DNA of 64,000 nucleotides from an uncultured Roseovarius sp. Lineage in GTDB: Bacteria; Pseudomonadota; Alphaproteobacteria; Rhodobacterales; Rhodobacteraceae. The position numbers and the translations under genes were made by a program. This document shows, piece after piece, positions 57,321 to 64,000 of the stretch. A model generated the notes under the pieces. The model saw only the letters and a list, made by a program, of their open reading frames with translations. It searched no databases and was not told the DNA's origin. How positions within the stretch are numbered: position 1 is the stretch's first letter; each line of letters starts with the position of its first letter. The stretch is from positions 496,001-560,000 of the forward strand of contig CANMFU010000002.1 of the NCBI GenBank assembly GCA_947497295.1, in the 5' to 3' direction.

Positions 57321-58577
57321 ATGCCCGCATTTTGCCGAGATTGCCTGAGCGCGAATGAGCCCGACCAGCGCCGTTGCGCGGTCTGCGGGCGGCCACGGGT
57401 GCTGTCGCATCCCGAGCTTTTCGAACTGGGGATCGCGCATATGGATTGCGATGCGTTCTATGCCAGCGTGGAAAAGCGCGACAACCCCGAGCTGGAGGGC
57501 AAGCCGGTCATTATCGGCGGCGGGCGGCGCGGGGTGGTATCGACCGCCTGTTATGTGGCGCGGATACGAGGCGTACGCTCGGCCATGCCGATGTTTCAGG
57601 CGCTGAAACTGTGCCCTGATGCCGTGGTGATCAAACCGCGCATGGAAGTCTATTCTGCCGTGTCGCGCCAGATCCGCGCCATGATGGAGGATCTGACCCC
57701 CGCGATCGAGCCTTTGTCGCTGGACGAGGCGTTCATGGATCTGCGCGGCACGGCGCGCCTGCATGGTGCGCCGCCCGCTGTGATGCTGGCCCGTCTGGTG
57801 CAAAGGATGCGCGATGAGCTGGGCGTGACCGGGTCCATCGGGCTGAGCCATAACAAGTTCCTGGCCAAGATCGCGTCCGATCTGGACAAGCCGCGCGGCT
57901 TTTCGGTGATCGGCGCTGCCGAGACGGCCGCGTTTCTGCGCGGCAAGCCGGTGCGCCTGATCTGGGGCGTCGGGCAGGCGGCACAAACCTCGCTGGAGGC
58001 GGCGGGGATTCGCACTTTTTCCGATCTGCTGCGGTGGGAGCGGACGGATCTGCATGCGCGCTTTGGCGCGCTGGGCGACAGGCTCTGGCATCTGGCGCGC
58101 GGACAGGATCACCGCCGGGTGGACGCGCGCGCGCCGGTCAAATCGATCTCGAACGAGACGACGTTCAATGAGGATACCGGTGATCTGGATATTCTGGACG
58201 GTCATATCTGGCGACTGGCCGAGAAGGTATCCGGCCGGGCCAAGGCACGGGATCTGGCGGGGCGGGTCGTGACGCTGAAGCTGAAGCGCAGCAATCATAC
58301 CAGTCTGACACGGCGGCAATCCTTGCGCGATGCCAGCCAGATGGCCGACACGATCTATCGCACCGCCCGCGCGTTGATGGACGGCGCGGCGGGCGAGGCG
58401 CCATTTCGTTTGATCGGGGTGGGCCTGTCCGATCTGGTTCCGGACAGTGCAGCCGACCTGTCGGGTGATCTGCTGGACCCTGGCGCGGCGCGGCGCGGTG
58501 AGGCCGAACGCGCGAGTGACGAGATCCGGCGCCGGTTTGGTGATGCTGCGATTGTCAAGGGACGCGCGCTGCGCTGA
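57321..58577 (+). CDS. dinB: DNA polymerase IV with N-terminal zinc finger
   Basis: 418-residue Y-family translesion polymerase. Catalytic acids are D42 and D44 region (HMDCDAFYASVEKRDNPEL) and D135-E136 (LSLDEAFMD). Ahead of the palm lies a four-cysteine finger, C5/C8 and C19/C22 (CRDCL, CAVCGRP), not found in E. coli DinB. Little-finger domain follows about residue 290. The C-terminus lacks an evident QLxLF beta-clamp motif. Converges with the formylglutamate amidohydrolase gene (six-base gap). Confidence 0.92.
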   Translation: MPAFCRDCLSANEPDQRRCAVCGRPRVLSHPELFELGIAHMDCDAFYASVEKRDNPELEGKPVIIGGGRRGVVSTACYVARIRGVRSAMPMFQALKLCPDAVVIKPRMEVYSAVSRQIRAMMEDLTPAIEPLSLDEAFMDLRGTARLHGAPPAVMLARLVQRMRDELGVTGSIGLSHNKFLAKIASDLDKPRGFSVIGAAETAAFLRGKPVRLIWGVGQAAQTSLEAAGIRTFSDLLRWERTDLHARFGALGDRLWHLARGQDHRRVDARAPVKSISNETTFNEDTGDLDILDGHIWRLAEKVSGRAKARDLAGRVVTLKLKRSNHTSLTRRQSLRDASQMADTIYRTARALMDGAAGEAPFRLIGVGLSDLVPDSAADLSGDLLDPGAARRGEAERASDEIRRRFGDAAIVKGRALR

Positions 58578-58583
58578 CCGGCG

Positions 58584-59447
58584 CTATTCAGCGGCAAGCG
58601 GTAGGCTGGCAGCGCGCCCGATATCGGTGATCTGCGCGATCACATCGCTTAATAACGCCTGAAAGGCTGCAAAGCCTGGCGCCGGGCGCACCGTACTCTC
58701 ATCCATGTAAAGCGCGCGATCGATTTCGATCTGAACAGCGTGGTGCCCCCGCGCCGGGCGCCCGTAGGCTTGCGTGATATAGGCTCCGGCGAACGGCGTG
58801 TTGCGCGCAACTACCAGCCCGGCAGCAGTAAACGCCGCTTCGATGCGGTCCGTTACGTCGCCGGCCGCTGACGCGCCAAAGCGGTCGCCCAAAACCACAT
58901 CGGGCCGCCGTGCGCCGGGACGCACCATGCCGTCCATCGCCTCATGCGGCATTGAGTGGCAATCGATCAGGATTGCCCGCCCGAACATCGCGCGCGCGCT
59001 GTCCATCTCCGCAGCCAGCGCCGCGTGGTAGGGACGCCAGATGCCGTCGATGCGCGCCTGAGCTTCGGCCTGAGGCAGCTTGCCACGATAGATCGCGCGC
59101 CCACCTGCGACCACGCGCGGGATGACCCCCAGACCTGCGGAAACGCGCGGATTATGTCCTGCGTGGCGCACACCCTCGATCAGGGCCGGGTCCAGCTCAT
59201 CGGCGTTGCGATTCAGATCGACAAACGCTCGCGGAGCCCCGGCCAGCAACAAAGGCGCGCCGAAGCGCGGCACCGCCGCGAACAGCTGATCGACAAACGC
59301 ATCCTCGGAGCTGCGCAGCGTCAACGCGTCCAGTTCCGAGGCGCGCAGGAACCACGCCGGGTAGTTTCGTGCGCTGTGCGGCGATGCAAATACGCAGCCG
59401 GACTCCCGGCGGTCCGGGGCATGCAGATGAAAGGCGGCTGTGGTCAT
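58584..59447 (-). CDS. N-formylglutamate amidohydrolase family protein
   Basis: 287 residues. Features of the HutG-like FGase family: FASPHSARNYP with the first zinc histidine, RAFVDLNRNADELDP, ILIDCHSMP with Asp and His, and HHAVQIEIDRALYMDE. Hydrolyses N-formylglutamate to glutamate and formate in histidine breakdown or related deformylation. Start at 59447 follows GGAGATACC; an earlier ATG at 59492 lacks a site. No other hut genes are in the window, so the native substrate is uncertain. Confidence 0.88.
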   Translation of the reverse strand: MTTAAFHLHAPDRRESGCVFASPHSARNYPAWFLRASELDALTLRSSEDAFVDQLFAAVPRFGAPLLLAGAPRAFVDLNRNADELDPALIEGVRHAGHNPRVSAGLGVIPRVVAGGRAIYRGKLPQAEAQARIDGIWRPYHAALAAEMDSARAMFGRAILIDCHSMPHEAMDGMVRPGARRPDVVLGDRFGASAAGDVTDRIEAAFTAAGLVVARNTPFAGAYITQAYGRPARGHHAVQIEIDRALYMDESTVRPAPGFAAFQALLSDVIAQITDIGRAASLPLAAE

Positions 59448-59560
59448 GGTATCTCCGGCTTGGTCGATGTTATGATAGTCTGAAGTTTCCATTGTGCAAA
59501 AGCCCCTTGATCCCCCCGACGACTCCTTTTATAGACCTGCGGACCGGCGTGTATCTTTGC

Positions 59561-59581
59561 GCCCCTTACTTGTGAAGGGGC
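59561..59581 (+). other. Hairpin upstream of tRNA-Val
   Basis: GCCCCTT (59561-59567) and AAGGGGC (59575-59581) form a perfect seven-pair stem with a seven-base loop, 23 bases before tRNA-Val. It belongs to no gene; role unknown. Confidence 0.45.
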
Positions 59582-59604
59582 ACAGTGGTAGCGTGGGTAT
59601 TCAT

Positions 59605-59679
59605 GGGTGATTAGCTCAGTGGTAGAGCACTTCGTTGACATCGAAGGGGTCACAAGTTCGAACCTTGTATCGCCCACCA
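59605..59679 (+). tRNA. tRNA-Val (anticodon GAC)
   Basis: 75-base cloverleaf: acceptor GGGTGAT with ATCGCCC (one G-U), D-arm AGCTCAGTGGTAGAGC, anticodon stem CTTCG/CGAAG with loop TTGACAT reading GAC, T-arm ACAAGTTCGAACCTTGT, and encoded CCA at 59677-59679. It is 78 bases upstream of rpmJ on the same strand. Confidence 0.97.
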
Positions 59680-59757
59680 TGAATTCATTGGCGCCGGTTT
59701 CGGCGCCGCCCGCAACCTCAGGCGCTGGCCCGCGCCACGATAGTCAGGAGATGAACG

Positions 59758-59883
59758 ATGAAAGTTCGCAACTCGCTCCGCTCGCTCAAGAACCGGCACC
59801 GGGATTGCCGTATCGTGCGCCGCAAAGGCCGCGTTTACGTCATCAACAAGACCCAAGGCCGCTTCAAGGCCCGTCAGGGCTAA
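59758..59883 (+). CDS. rpmJ: 50S ribosomal protein L36
   Basis: 41 residues ([20 protein letters not shown] and onward), the longer L36 form. It has one cysteine and lacks the four-ligand zinc ribbon of the canonical protein, so it is the zinc-independent (C-minus) type. AGGAG lies eight bases before the ATG. A strong terminator follows. Confidence 0.96.
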   Translation: MKVRNSLRSLKNRHRDCRIVRRKGRVYVINKTQGRFKARQG

Positions 59884-59917
59884 GCTGGCAACCGTTCCTC
59901 CGGGAATTGGCAGTATC

Positions 59918-59949
59918 AAAACCCCGTCTCATTCGAGGCGGGGTTTTTT
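59918..59949 (+). terminator. Rho-independent terminator after rpmJ
   Basis: AAAACCCCGTCTC and GAGGCGGGGTTTT form a thirteen-pair stem (one G-U) with a four-base loop and a T run, 34 bases past the rpmJ stop. Confidence 0.92.
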
Positions 59950-60021
59950 CGCATTGTCGGCCGCTCTTGCCTGTGACCGGCAAAGCAGATTATCTGGCGC
60001 GCATGCAGCAAGGGGCGGAAT

Positions 60022-61260
60022 ATGAAGGCGCAGAACATTGTTGTCATCGGGGCCGGGATATGCGGCCTGTCTGCTGCAATCTGGCTGCGCCGCGCGGGTC
60101 ATGAGGTCACGCTTATCGACAAGGACGGGCCCGGCGCAGGTGCATCCTACGGCAATGCCGGCCTTTTGGCGGAATGGGCCGTTGTGCCGGTAAGCGTGCC
60201 TGGAATCGCGTGGACAGGAATGAAATATCTGATGTCGCGCGATGCTCCGCTGTCGCTGCAATGGTCACAGCTGCCCCGATTGACGCCATGGCTGGCACAG
60301 TTCCTGCGCAATTCCACCGATTCCCGCACACGCCATATTTCCACCGCGCTGTCGCATCTGCTGCATGACAGCGTCGATCAGCACCGTGCCCTGACGCGCG
60401 GCACGCGGGCCGAACGGTGGATCGCCTCCAGCGACATCGCCTGGGCCTATGCGGACCGCGCCGCGTTCGAGGCAGACGCCTATGCGTGGGAACTGCGGCG
60501 CATCGCAGGCTACGCGCCCGAGGTCAATGAAGGCCCCGAAGTGCGGGAGATTGAGCCGATGCTGGGTCCGGCCACCAATTGCCTCGTACGGTTGAAAGGG
60601 CATGGGCATATCGTCAATCCGGGCGCGTATATGACCGATCTGGCATATGTGCTGGAGGATGAGGGCGGCACTGTTCGCCGCGCCGAAATGCGCGATGTGA
60701 CGATGGTCGATGGCCGCATCACCGAGGTATTGACCGATCAGGGGCCAATGCCCTGCGACACCGCCGTTCTGGCGGCCGGCATTTGGTCCGAGCCGCTGGC
60801 GCGCAAGCTGGGCGTGCGCGTGCCGCTGGTGGCCGAGAGGGGGTTTCACCTGGAATTCACGGCCCCGTCGCAGATGCCAAGAATGCCGATGATGATGGCC
60901 AGCGGCAAATTTGCGGTAAACCCGATGGAACAGGGACTTCGCTGCGCTGGTATGGTCGAGTTGGGCGGCACGTCGGCCAAAATGTCACCCGGGCCGCTGA
61001 ACCTGCTGGCGCGCAACGTGGCGCGCGTGTTTCCGGATCTGCTTTATGACAGCGTCGAGGAGTGGATGGGTTACCGCCCCTCAACGCCCGACAGTCTGCC
61101 GCTGATCGGTGAAATGGGGGCCAGCGGCGTGTTTGCGGCCTTTGGTCACCAGCATATCGGGCTGACCGGCGGTCCCAAAACCGGGCGCTGGGTGGCTGAC
61201 ATGATCGGCGGGCGCAGCAATGCAGAGCTGAAAACGTTTGACGCGAACAGGTTCAGCTGA
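60022..61260 (+). CDS. DadA-like FAD-dependent D-amino acid dehydrogenase
   Basis: 412 residues of the DAO fold. FAD site VVIGAGICGLSAAIWLRRAGHEV at residues 6-28, then GASYGNAGLL, a pattern typical of DadA. The C-terminus GVFAAFGHQHIGLTGGPKTG binds the FAD isoalloxazine region. Oxidises a D-amino acid or sarcosine-like amine to the oxo acid. No dadX racemase is present. A perfect eight-pair hairpin follows. Substrate unknown. Confidence 0.85.
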   Translation: MKAQNIVVIGAGICGLSAAIWLRRAGHEVTLIDKDGPGAGASYGNAGLLAEWAVVPVSVPGIAWTGMKYLMSRDAPLSLQWSQLPRLTPWLAQFLRNSTDSRTRHISTALSHLLHDSVDQHRALTRGTRAERWIASSDIAWAYADRAAFEADAYAWELRRIAGYAPEVNEGPEVREIEPMLGPATNCLVRLKGHGHIVNPGAYMTDLAYVLEDEGGTVRRAEMRDVTMVDGRITEVLTDQGPMPCDTAVLAAGIWSEPLARKLGVRVPLVAERGFHLEFTAPSQMPRMPMMMASGKFAVNPMEQGLRCAGMVELGGTSAKMSPGPLNLLARNVARVFPDLLYDSVEEWMGYRPSTPDSLPLIGEMGASGVFAAFGHQHIGLTGGPKTGRWVADMIGGRSNAELKTFDANRFS

Positions 61261-61271
61261 GTTTAAGAGCC

Positions 61272-61292
61272 GCCGGGCGTAGAGCGCCCGGC
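61272..61292. terminator. Hairpin between convergent genes
   Basis: GCCGGGCG and CGCCCGGC, perfect eight-pair stem, five-base loop, eleven bases past the DadA-like stop and before the stop of the minus-strand FMN reductase. No T run on either strand. Confidence 0.55.
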
Positions 61293-61305
61293 GCGCCGTC
61301 GGTCG

Positions 61306-61842
61306 TCAGGCGATCATATCCCGCAGCCGCGCCATACGATCCGCAACCTGCCCCTTGAGGAAGTCGTTATTCAGCGCCCCATCCTCGCCGAATTCCTTTT
61401 GGGCTGCCGCAACCAGAATCAGCGGCCCATGCACCACGTTCACCTGTAGCTGCGTCAGGATCGAATGGGTCATGAAATGCCCGGTTTCACCCCCGCTGCG
61501 GCCACCGGCGGCAGACATGATCACGGCTACCTTATCCTTCAACGCCGGCGGTTTGACGCGGCTGAGCCAGTCGATGGCGTTTTTCAGGACGCCGGAGATG
61601 CCCTTGTTGTATTCCGGCGCACCGATAATCAGCGCATCAGCGCGAATCACCTGATCTATCAGTGTCTGAACGGCAGGCGGCGTGCCTTTGTCCTCGACGT
61701 CACCATCATAGAGCGGCAGGTTCAGATCGCCCTCGATCACTTCGGCCTCGCCAAAGGCGCGCACGGCCTCGGCGATCAGCATACGGTTGTAGGAGCCCTT
61801 GCGCAGGGATCCCGACATGGTGAGAAGAACAGGTTTGCTCAT
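61306..61842 (-). CDS. NADPH-dependent FMN reductase family protein
   Basis: 178-residue flavodoxin-like reductase. Phosphate loop TMSGSLRKGSYNRML (FMN site), then IIGAPEYNKGISGVLKNAIDW, the conserved PEYNxxxxxxLKNAIDW signature. Reduces FMN, quinones, azo or metal compounds; exact role unknown. Its upstream region and the DadA-like gene give no further hint. It converges with the DadA-like gene; LysR lies upstream on the same strand, 168 bases away. Confidence 0.88.
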   Translation of the reverse strand: MSKPVLLTMSGSLRKGSYNRMLIAEAVRAFGEAEVIEGDLNLPLYDGDVEDKGTPPAVQTLIDQVIRADALIIGAPEYNKGISGVLKNAIDWLSRVKPPALKDKVAVIMSAAGGRSGGETGHFMTHSILTQLQVNVVHGPLILVAAAQKEFGEDGALNNDFLKGQVADRMARLRDMIA

Positions 61843-62010
61843 TTAATCTACCTTTTTGGGTGACGTTGCCCCCTTATCTGCACCACTTGGCGCCGAAAGC
61901 AAGCAGGTCACGCAGGGCAGCTGGCCGTGAGAAAACCCCGGCCCGCCTGTGATGGCGTCCGGGGCAGGTCGCCATCTCTGGCAGTCAGGCTGTCAGAGGA
62001 TGCCGCCGGC

Positions 62011-62916
62011 CTACCATTCGGTTGGTCCCTTGTCGGCAAAGGCGTTTACCAGAAAATCGATGAAGGCGCGCACTTTGGGCTGGGTAAACCGGCCCGGCGG
62101 ATAGACTGCGTAGATGCCCTGAGTCTCGACCGGCAGATCCGGGATCACGTCCTCGACCAGACCCTTTGCCATGGCATCGGCATACAGAAAACTGGGCAAA
62201 TAGGCGATGCCAAGCCCGGATATCGCGGCATTGAGCAGCGATTGGCCATCATTGACCGAGAGGCCGCCAGCGGTGCGCACCTGCCGTTTCTCGCCCGAAG
62301 GCGCGGTCAGTTTCCACACAGAGCCGCCGGCCTGACTGGAATAATGCAGCAGTTTGTGCGCGTTCAGATCGTCAATCTTCGTGGGGCGCCCGTATTTGGC
62401 GACATAGCCGGGCGCGGCGATCATCCGCGTGGTGGTTTCGGTCAGCTTGCGGGCGCGCAGAGTGCTGTCTTCCAGCTCGCCAATGCGGATGGCCATGTCG
62501 AAGCCTTCTGAGATCAATTCGACATAGCGATTATTCAGAACCATATTTACGGATATGTCAGGAAATTCATCCAGAAAGGTGCCCAAGACCGGGCTGAGAT
62601 GGTTCACCCCGAAATCAGTGGCGACCGAGATCCGCAAAAGGCCAGACGGATCGCTCTGCATCGAGCTGACCAGCGCGTCGGCCTCTCCTGCGTCGTTCAG
62701 AACGCGCAGGGCGCGGTCGTAATAGGCCAGTCCGATTTCCGTCGGGCTGACACGCCGCGTTGTGCGGTTCAGCAGACGTGCGCCCAGCCGCGCTTCGAGG
62801 GAGGAGACATGTTTGGACACCGCCGATTTGGAGATGCCCAGCTTGCGCGCAGCATCGGTAAAGCCGCCCTGATCCACCACTGTGGCAAAGGCTTCCATTT
62901 CTGTCAGGCGATCCAT
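62011..62916 (-). CDS. LysR-family transcriptional regulator
   Basis: 301 residues: N-terminal HTH (MEAFATVVDQGGFTDAARKL, KSAVSKHVSSLEARLGARLLNR) and a periplasmic-binding-protein-like effector domain. The product is close to the DhcR/CrgA type group by HTH sequence. Its target may be the FMN reductase just downstream, on the same strand, but LysR genes usually control a divergent gene and xseA is not divergent. Target is open. Confidence 0.87.
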   Translation of the reverse strand: MDRLTEMEAFATVVDQGGFTDAARKLGISKSAVSKHVSSLEARLGARLLNRTTRRVSPTEIGLAYYDRALRVLNDAGEADALVSSMQSDPSGLLRISVATDFGVNHLSPVLGTFLDEFPDISVNMVLNNRYVELISEGFDMAIRIGELEDSTLRARKLTETTTRMIAAPGYVAKYGRPTKIDDLNAHKLLHYSSQAGGSVWKLTAPSGEKRQVRTAGGLSVNDGQSLLNAAISGLGIAYLPSFLYADAMAKGLVEDVIPDLPVETQGIYAVYPPGRFTQPKVRAFIDFLVNAFADKGPTEW

Positions 62917-62932
62917 GCGAAGGCATCCTTCC

Positions 62933-62947
62933 GGCTATTTCTTAGCC
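62933..62947. promoter_or_regulatory. Small dyad upstream of lysR
   Basis: GGCTA-TTTCT-TAGCC, perfect five-base arms, 16 bases before the lysR start. LysR proteins often bind near their own promoter; arms are short, so this is weak. Confidence 0.3.
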
Positions 62948-63074
62948 TTCTGGTATGCGGATCAATTCAGGCACAATAGCGGCGGGGGCCTGACAATCTC
63001 GGGGTATTGCCGGTGATCGTTCGCGGCATGGAAACGCGGAAACACCTGTTTTCGAGGCGCTGCGCAAAGGGCTA

Positions 63075-64000
63075 TCAGAATAAACTGCCCTGTTCAGGTT
63101 TGGCGCTGGTGGCCTTGGGTCCTGGCTTTTTCGGGCCTGTCGTCGCTGCGCCTATTTCGATCCGGCCATCGGCAAACTCGACCTCCAGCGCGCCGACCTT
63201 TTTCGCTGCCCTGGCTGTCGTGACCAATGCACCATCAGCGCGCACCACCGCATAGCCGCGCTCCAGCGTCGCCTTGTAGCCCAAAGTCTCGCGCAGGCGG
63301 TCCAGCGCGTCGATGCGCTGGCGCCAGGCATTTGTCTGCCGCTGGGCGGCGGCGGACAGGCGCTGTGCGCTGCGGTCCAGATCGGCGCGGCGCGCAGTAA
63401 CGCCATCGCCCGGCGCACGGGCGACCAGCCGCGTAGCCAAGCCTTCCAGACGTTTGGCATCATCGCGCGTGCGGCGCATCAGCGCGCCGCCCAGCCGCTC
63501 GGATGCCGCACCCAAACGGCGGGAATCGTTGTCGATCATGCGGCGCAGGACGCCGGGGCGCAGGGCGCCGCCGGCCTCGGACAGGGCAACGCGGCGCAGT
63601 TGCACCCCCCGAATCAACGCGGCAGGCAGGCGGTCGCCCCAGACGTCCAGCCGCTGACGCGGGGTGTCCAGCAGCGCCTCAACCCGTGGCAGGGCGCGCG
63701 CCATATCGCGCAGGCGCTGGCCGCGCTGTGCCACGCCGTTCGTCAGCGCGTGGATCAGCCGCCCCTCCTGCCCATCCAGCCATGTCAGAAGCTCCAGCCG
63801 CACCGGCACGGCCAGTTCGGCGGCCGCGGTAGGCGTCGGCGCGCGTTTGTCCGAGGCATGGTCAATCAGGGTCGTATCGGTTTCGTGGCCGACGGCAGAG
63901 ATAAGGGGAATGTCGCTGGCCGCCGCTGCGCGTACGACCGCCTCCTCATTGAAGCCCCAGAGATCCTCAATCGATCCGCCGCCGCGCGCGACAATGATCA
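63075..64000 (-). CDS. xseA: Exodeoxyribonuclease VII large subunit, 3' part
   Basis: C-terminal 308 residues; the gene runs past the window edge. Visible are the family motifs [27 protein letters not shown] and [17 protein letters not shown], then the long helical region and the [15 protein letters not shown] barrel-like end, finishing EQGSLF. ExoVII degrades single-stranded DNA into oligonucleotides with XseB. The N-terminal OB fold is outside. Frame matches the minus strand with stop at 63075. Confidence 0.93.
   Translation of the reverse strand, partial: IIVARGGGSIEDLWGFNEEAVVRAAAASDIPLISAVGHETDTTLIDHASDKRAPTPTAAAELAVPVRLELLTWLDGQEGRLIHALTNGVAQRGQRLRDMARALPRVEALLDTPRQRLDVWGDRLPAALIRGVQLRRVALSEAGGALRPGVLRRMIDNDSRRLGAASERLGGALMRRTRDDAKRLEGLATRLVARAPGDGVTARRADLDRSAQRLSAAAQRQTNAWRQRIDALDRLRETLGYKATLERGYAVVRADGALVTTARAAKKVGALEVEFADGRIEIGAATTGPKKPGPKATSAKPEQGSLF

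Noticed and set aside
58584-59447. DoeB deacetylase to complete the ectoine set
   Set aside because: The zinc and substrate motifs match N-formylglutamate amidohydrolase, not the DoeB/aspartoacylase family, and it is 32 kb from doeD.

Overview
The window reads as chromosome of an alphaproteobacterium of the Rhodobacteraceae (Roseobacter group). This is inferred from GC-rich coding sequence, an FYDLN-type acidic protein beside tRNA-Ala, an RTX protein ending in a Hint domain, a linked MarR/OmpR regulator pair resembling PetP/PetR, and an ectoine-degradation gene set. No search was run; names rest on motifs and remembered family sequence.

Region 1 (1-13456) is mostly plus-strand housekeeping: end of an SDR-type epimerase, pncB, a PRC-barrel protein, phosphatase/GST/saccharopine-dehydrogenase run, mtgA, a second GST, queG, a HyuA-type hydantoinase, kbl-tdh threonine catabolism, msrB-msrA and an EamA permease. 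Region 2 (13466-21104) is a putrescine module: potFGHI and a PuuB-like FAD oxidase on the minus strand, divergent from a GntR/FCD regulator and a SpuC-like aminotransferase. Region 3 (21243-28080) holds a TrkA/TrkH-type potassium system, then ectoine catabolism (doeA, an AsnC-type doeX, doeD) and amt. Region 4 (28310-33580) is a second spermidine/putrescine-type ABC operon with a DUF1330 gene inside it and one permease carrying a very large periplasmic insert.

Region 5 (33653-41604) holds ilvE, the MarR/response-regulator pair, leuC and leuD separated by an opposite-strand DUF2945 gene, a membrane-protein gene cut by one in-frame TGA, an EEP-fold phosphodiesterase, and hemF. Region 6 (41650-48662) has a minus-strand run zapE-clpS-methyltransferase-SDR-hemF, then lysE, accA, a second GntR gene, a YgjP-like metalloprotease, the FYDLN protein and tRNA-Ala(GGC).

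Region 7 (48663-56036) looks like an old insertion zone: a wrecked serine-recombinase gene flush with the tRNA 3' end, a 1629-residue RTX/Hint protein, and a dead IS3-family element with both inverted repeats still readable. Region 8 (56037-64000) returns to ordinary genes: a Tat-signal metallo-hydrolase, dinB with a zinc finger, N-formylglutamate amidohydrolase, tRNA-Val(GAC), rpmJ, a DadA-like oxidase, an FMN reductase, a LysR regulator and the 3' part of xseA.

The observations that most deserve follow-up are a dispersed intergenic motif (five copies, two forming a facing pair), hairpins directly after both ABC solute-binding-protein genes, overlapping dyads at the putrescine divergent promoter, the oversized ABC permease, an SDR lacking its catalytic lysine, and the decayed island.
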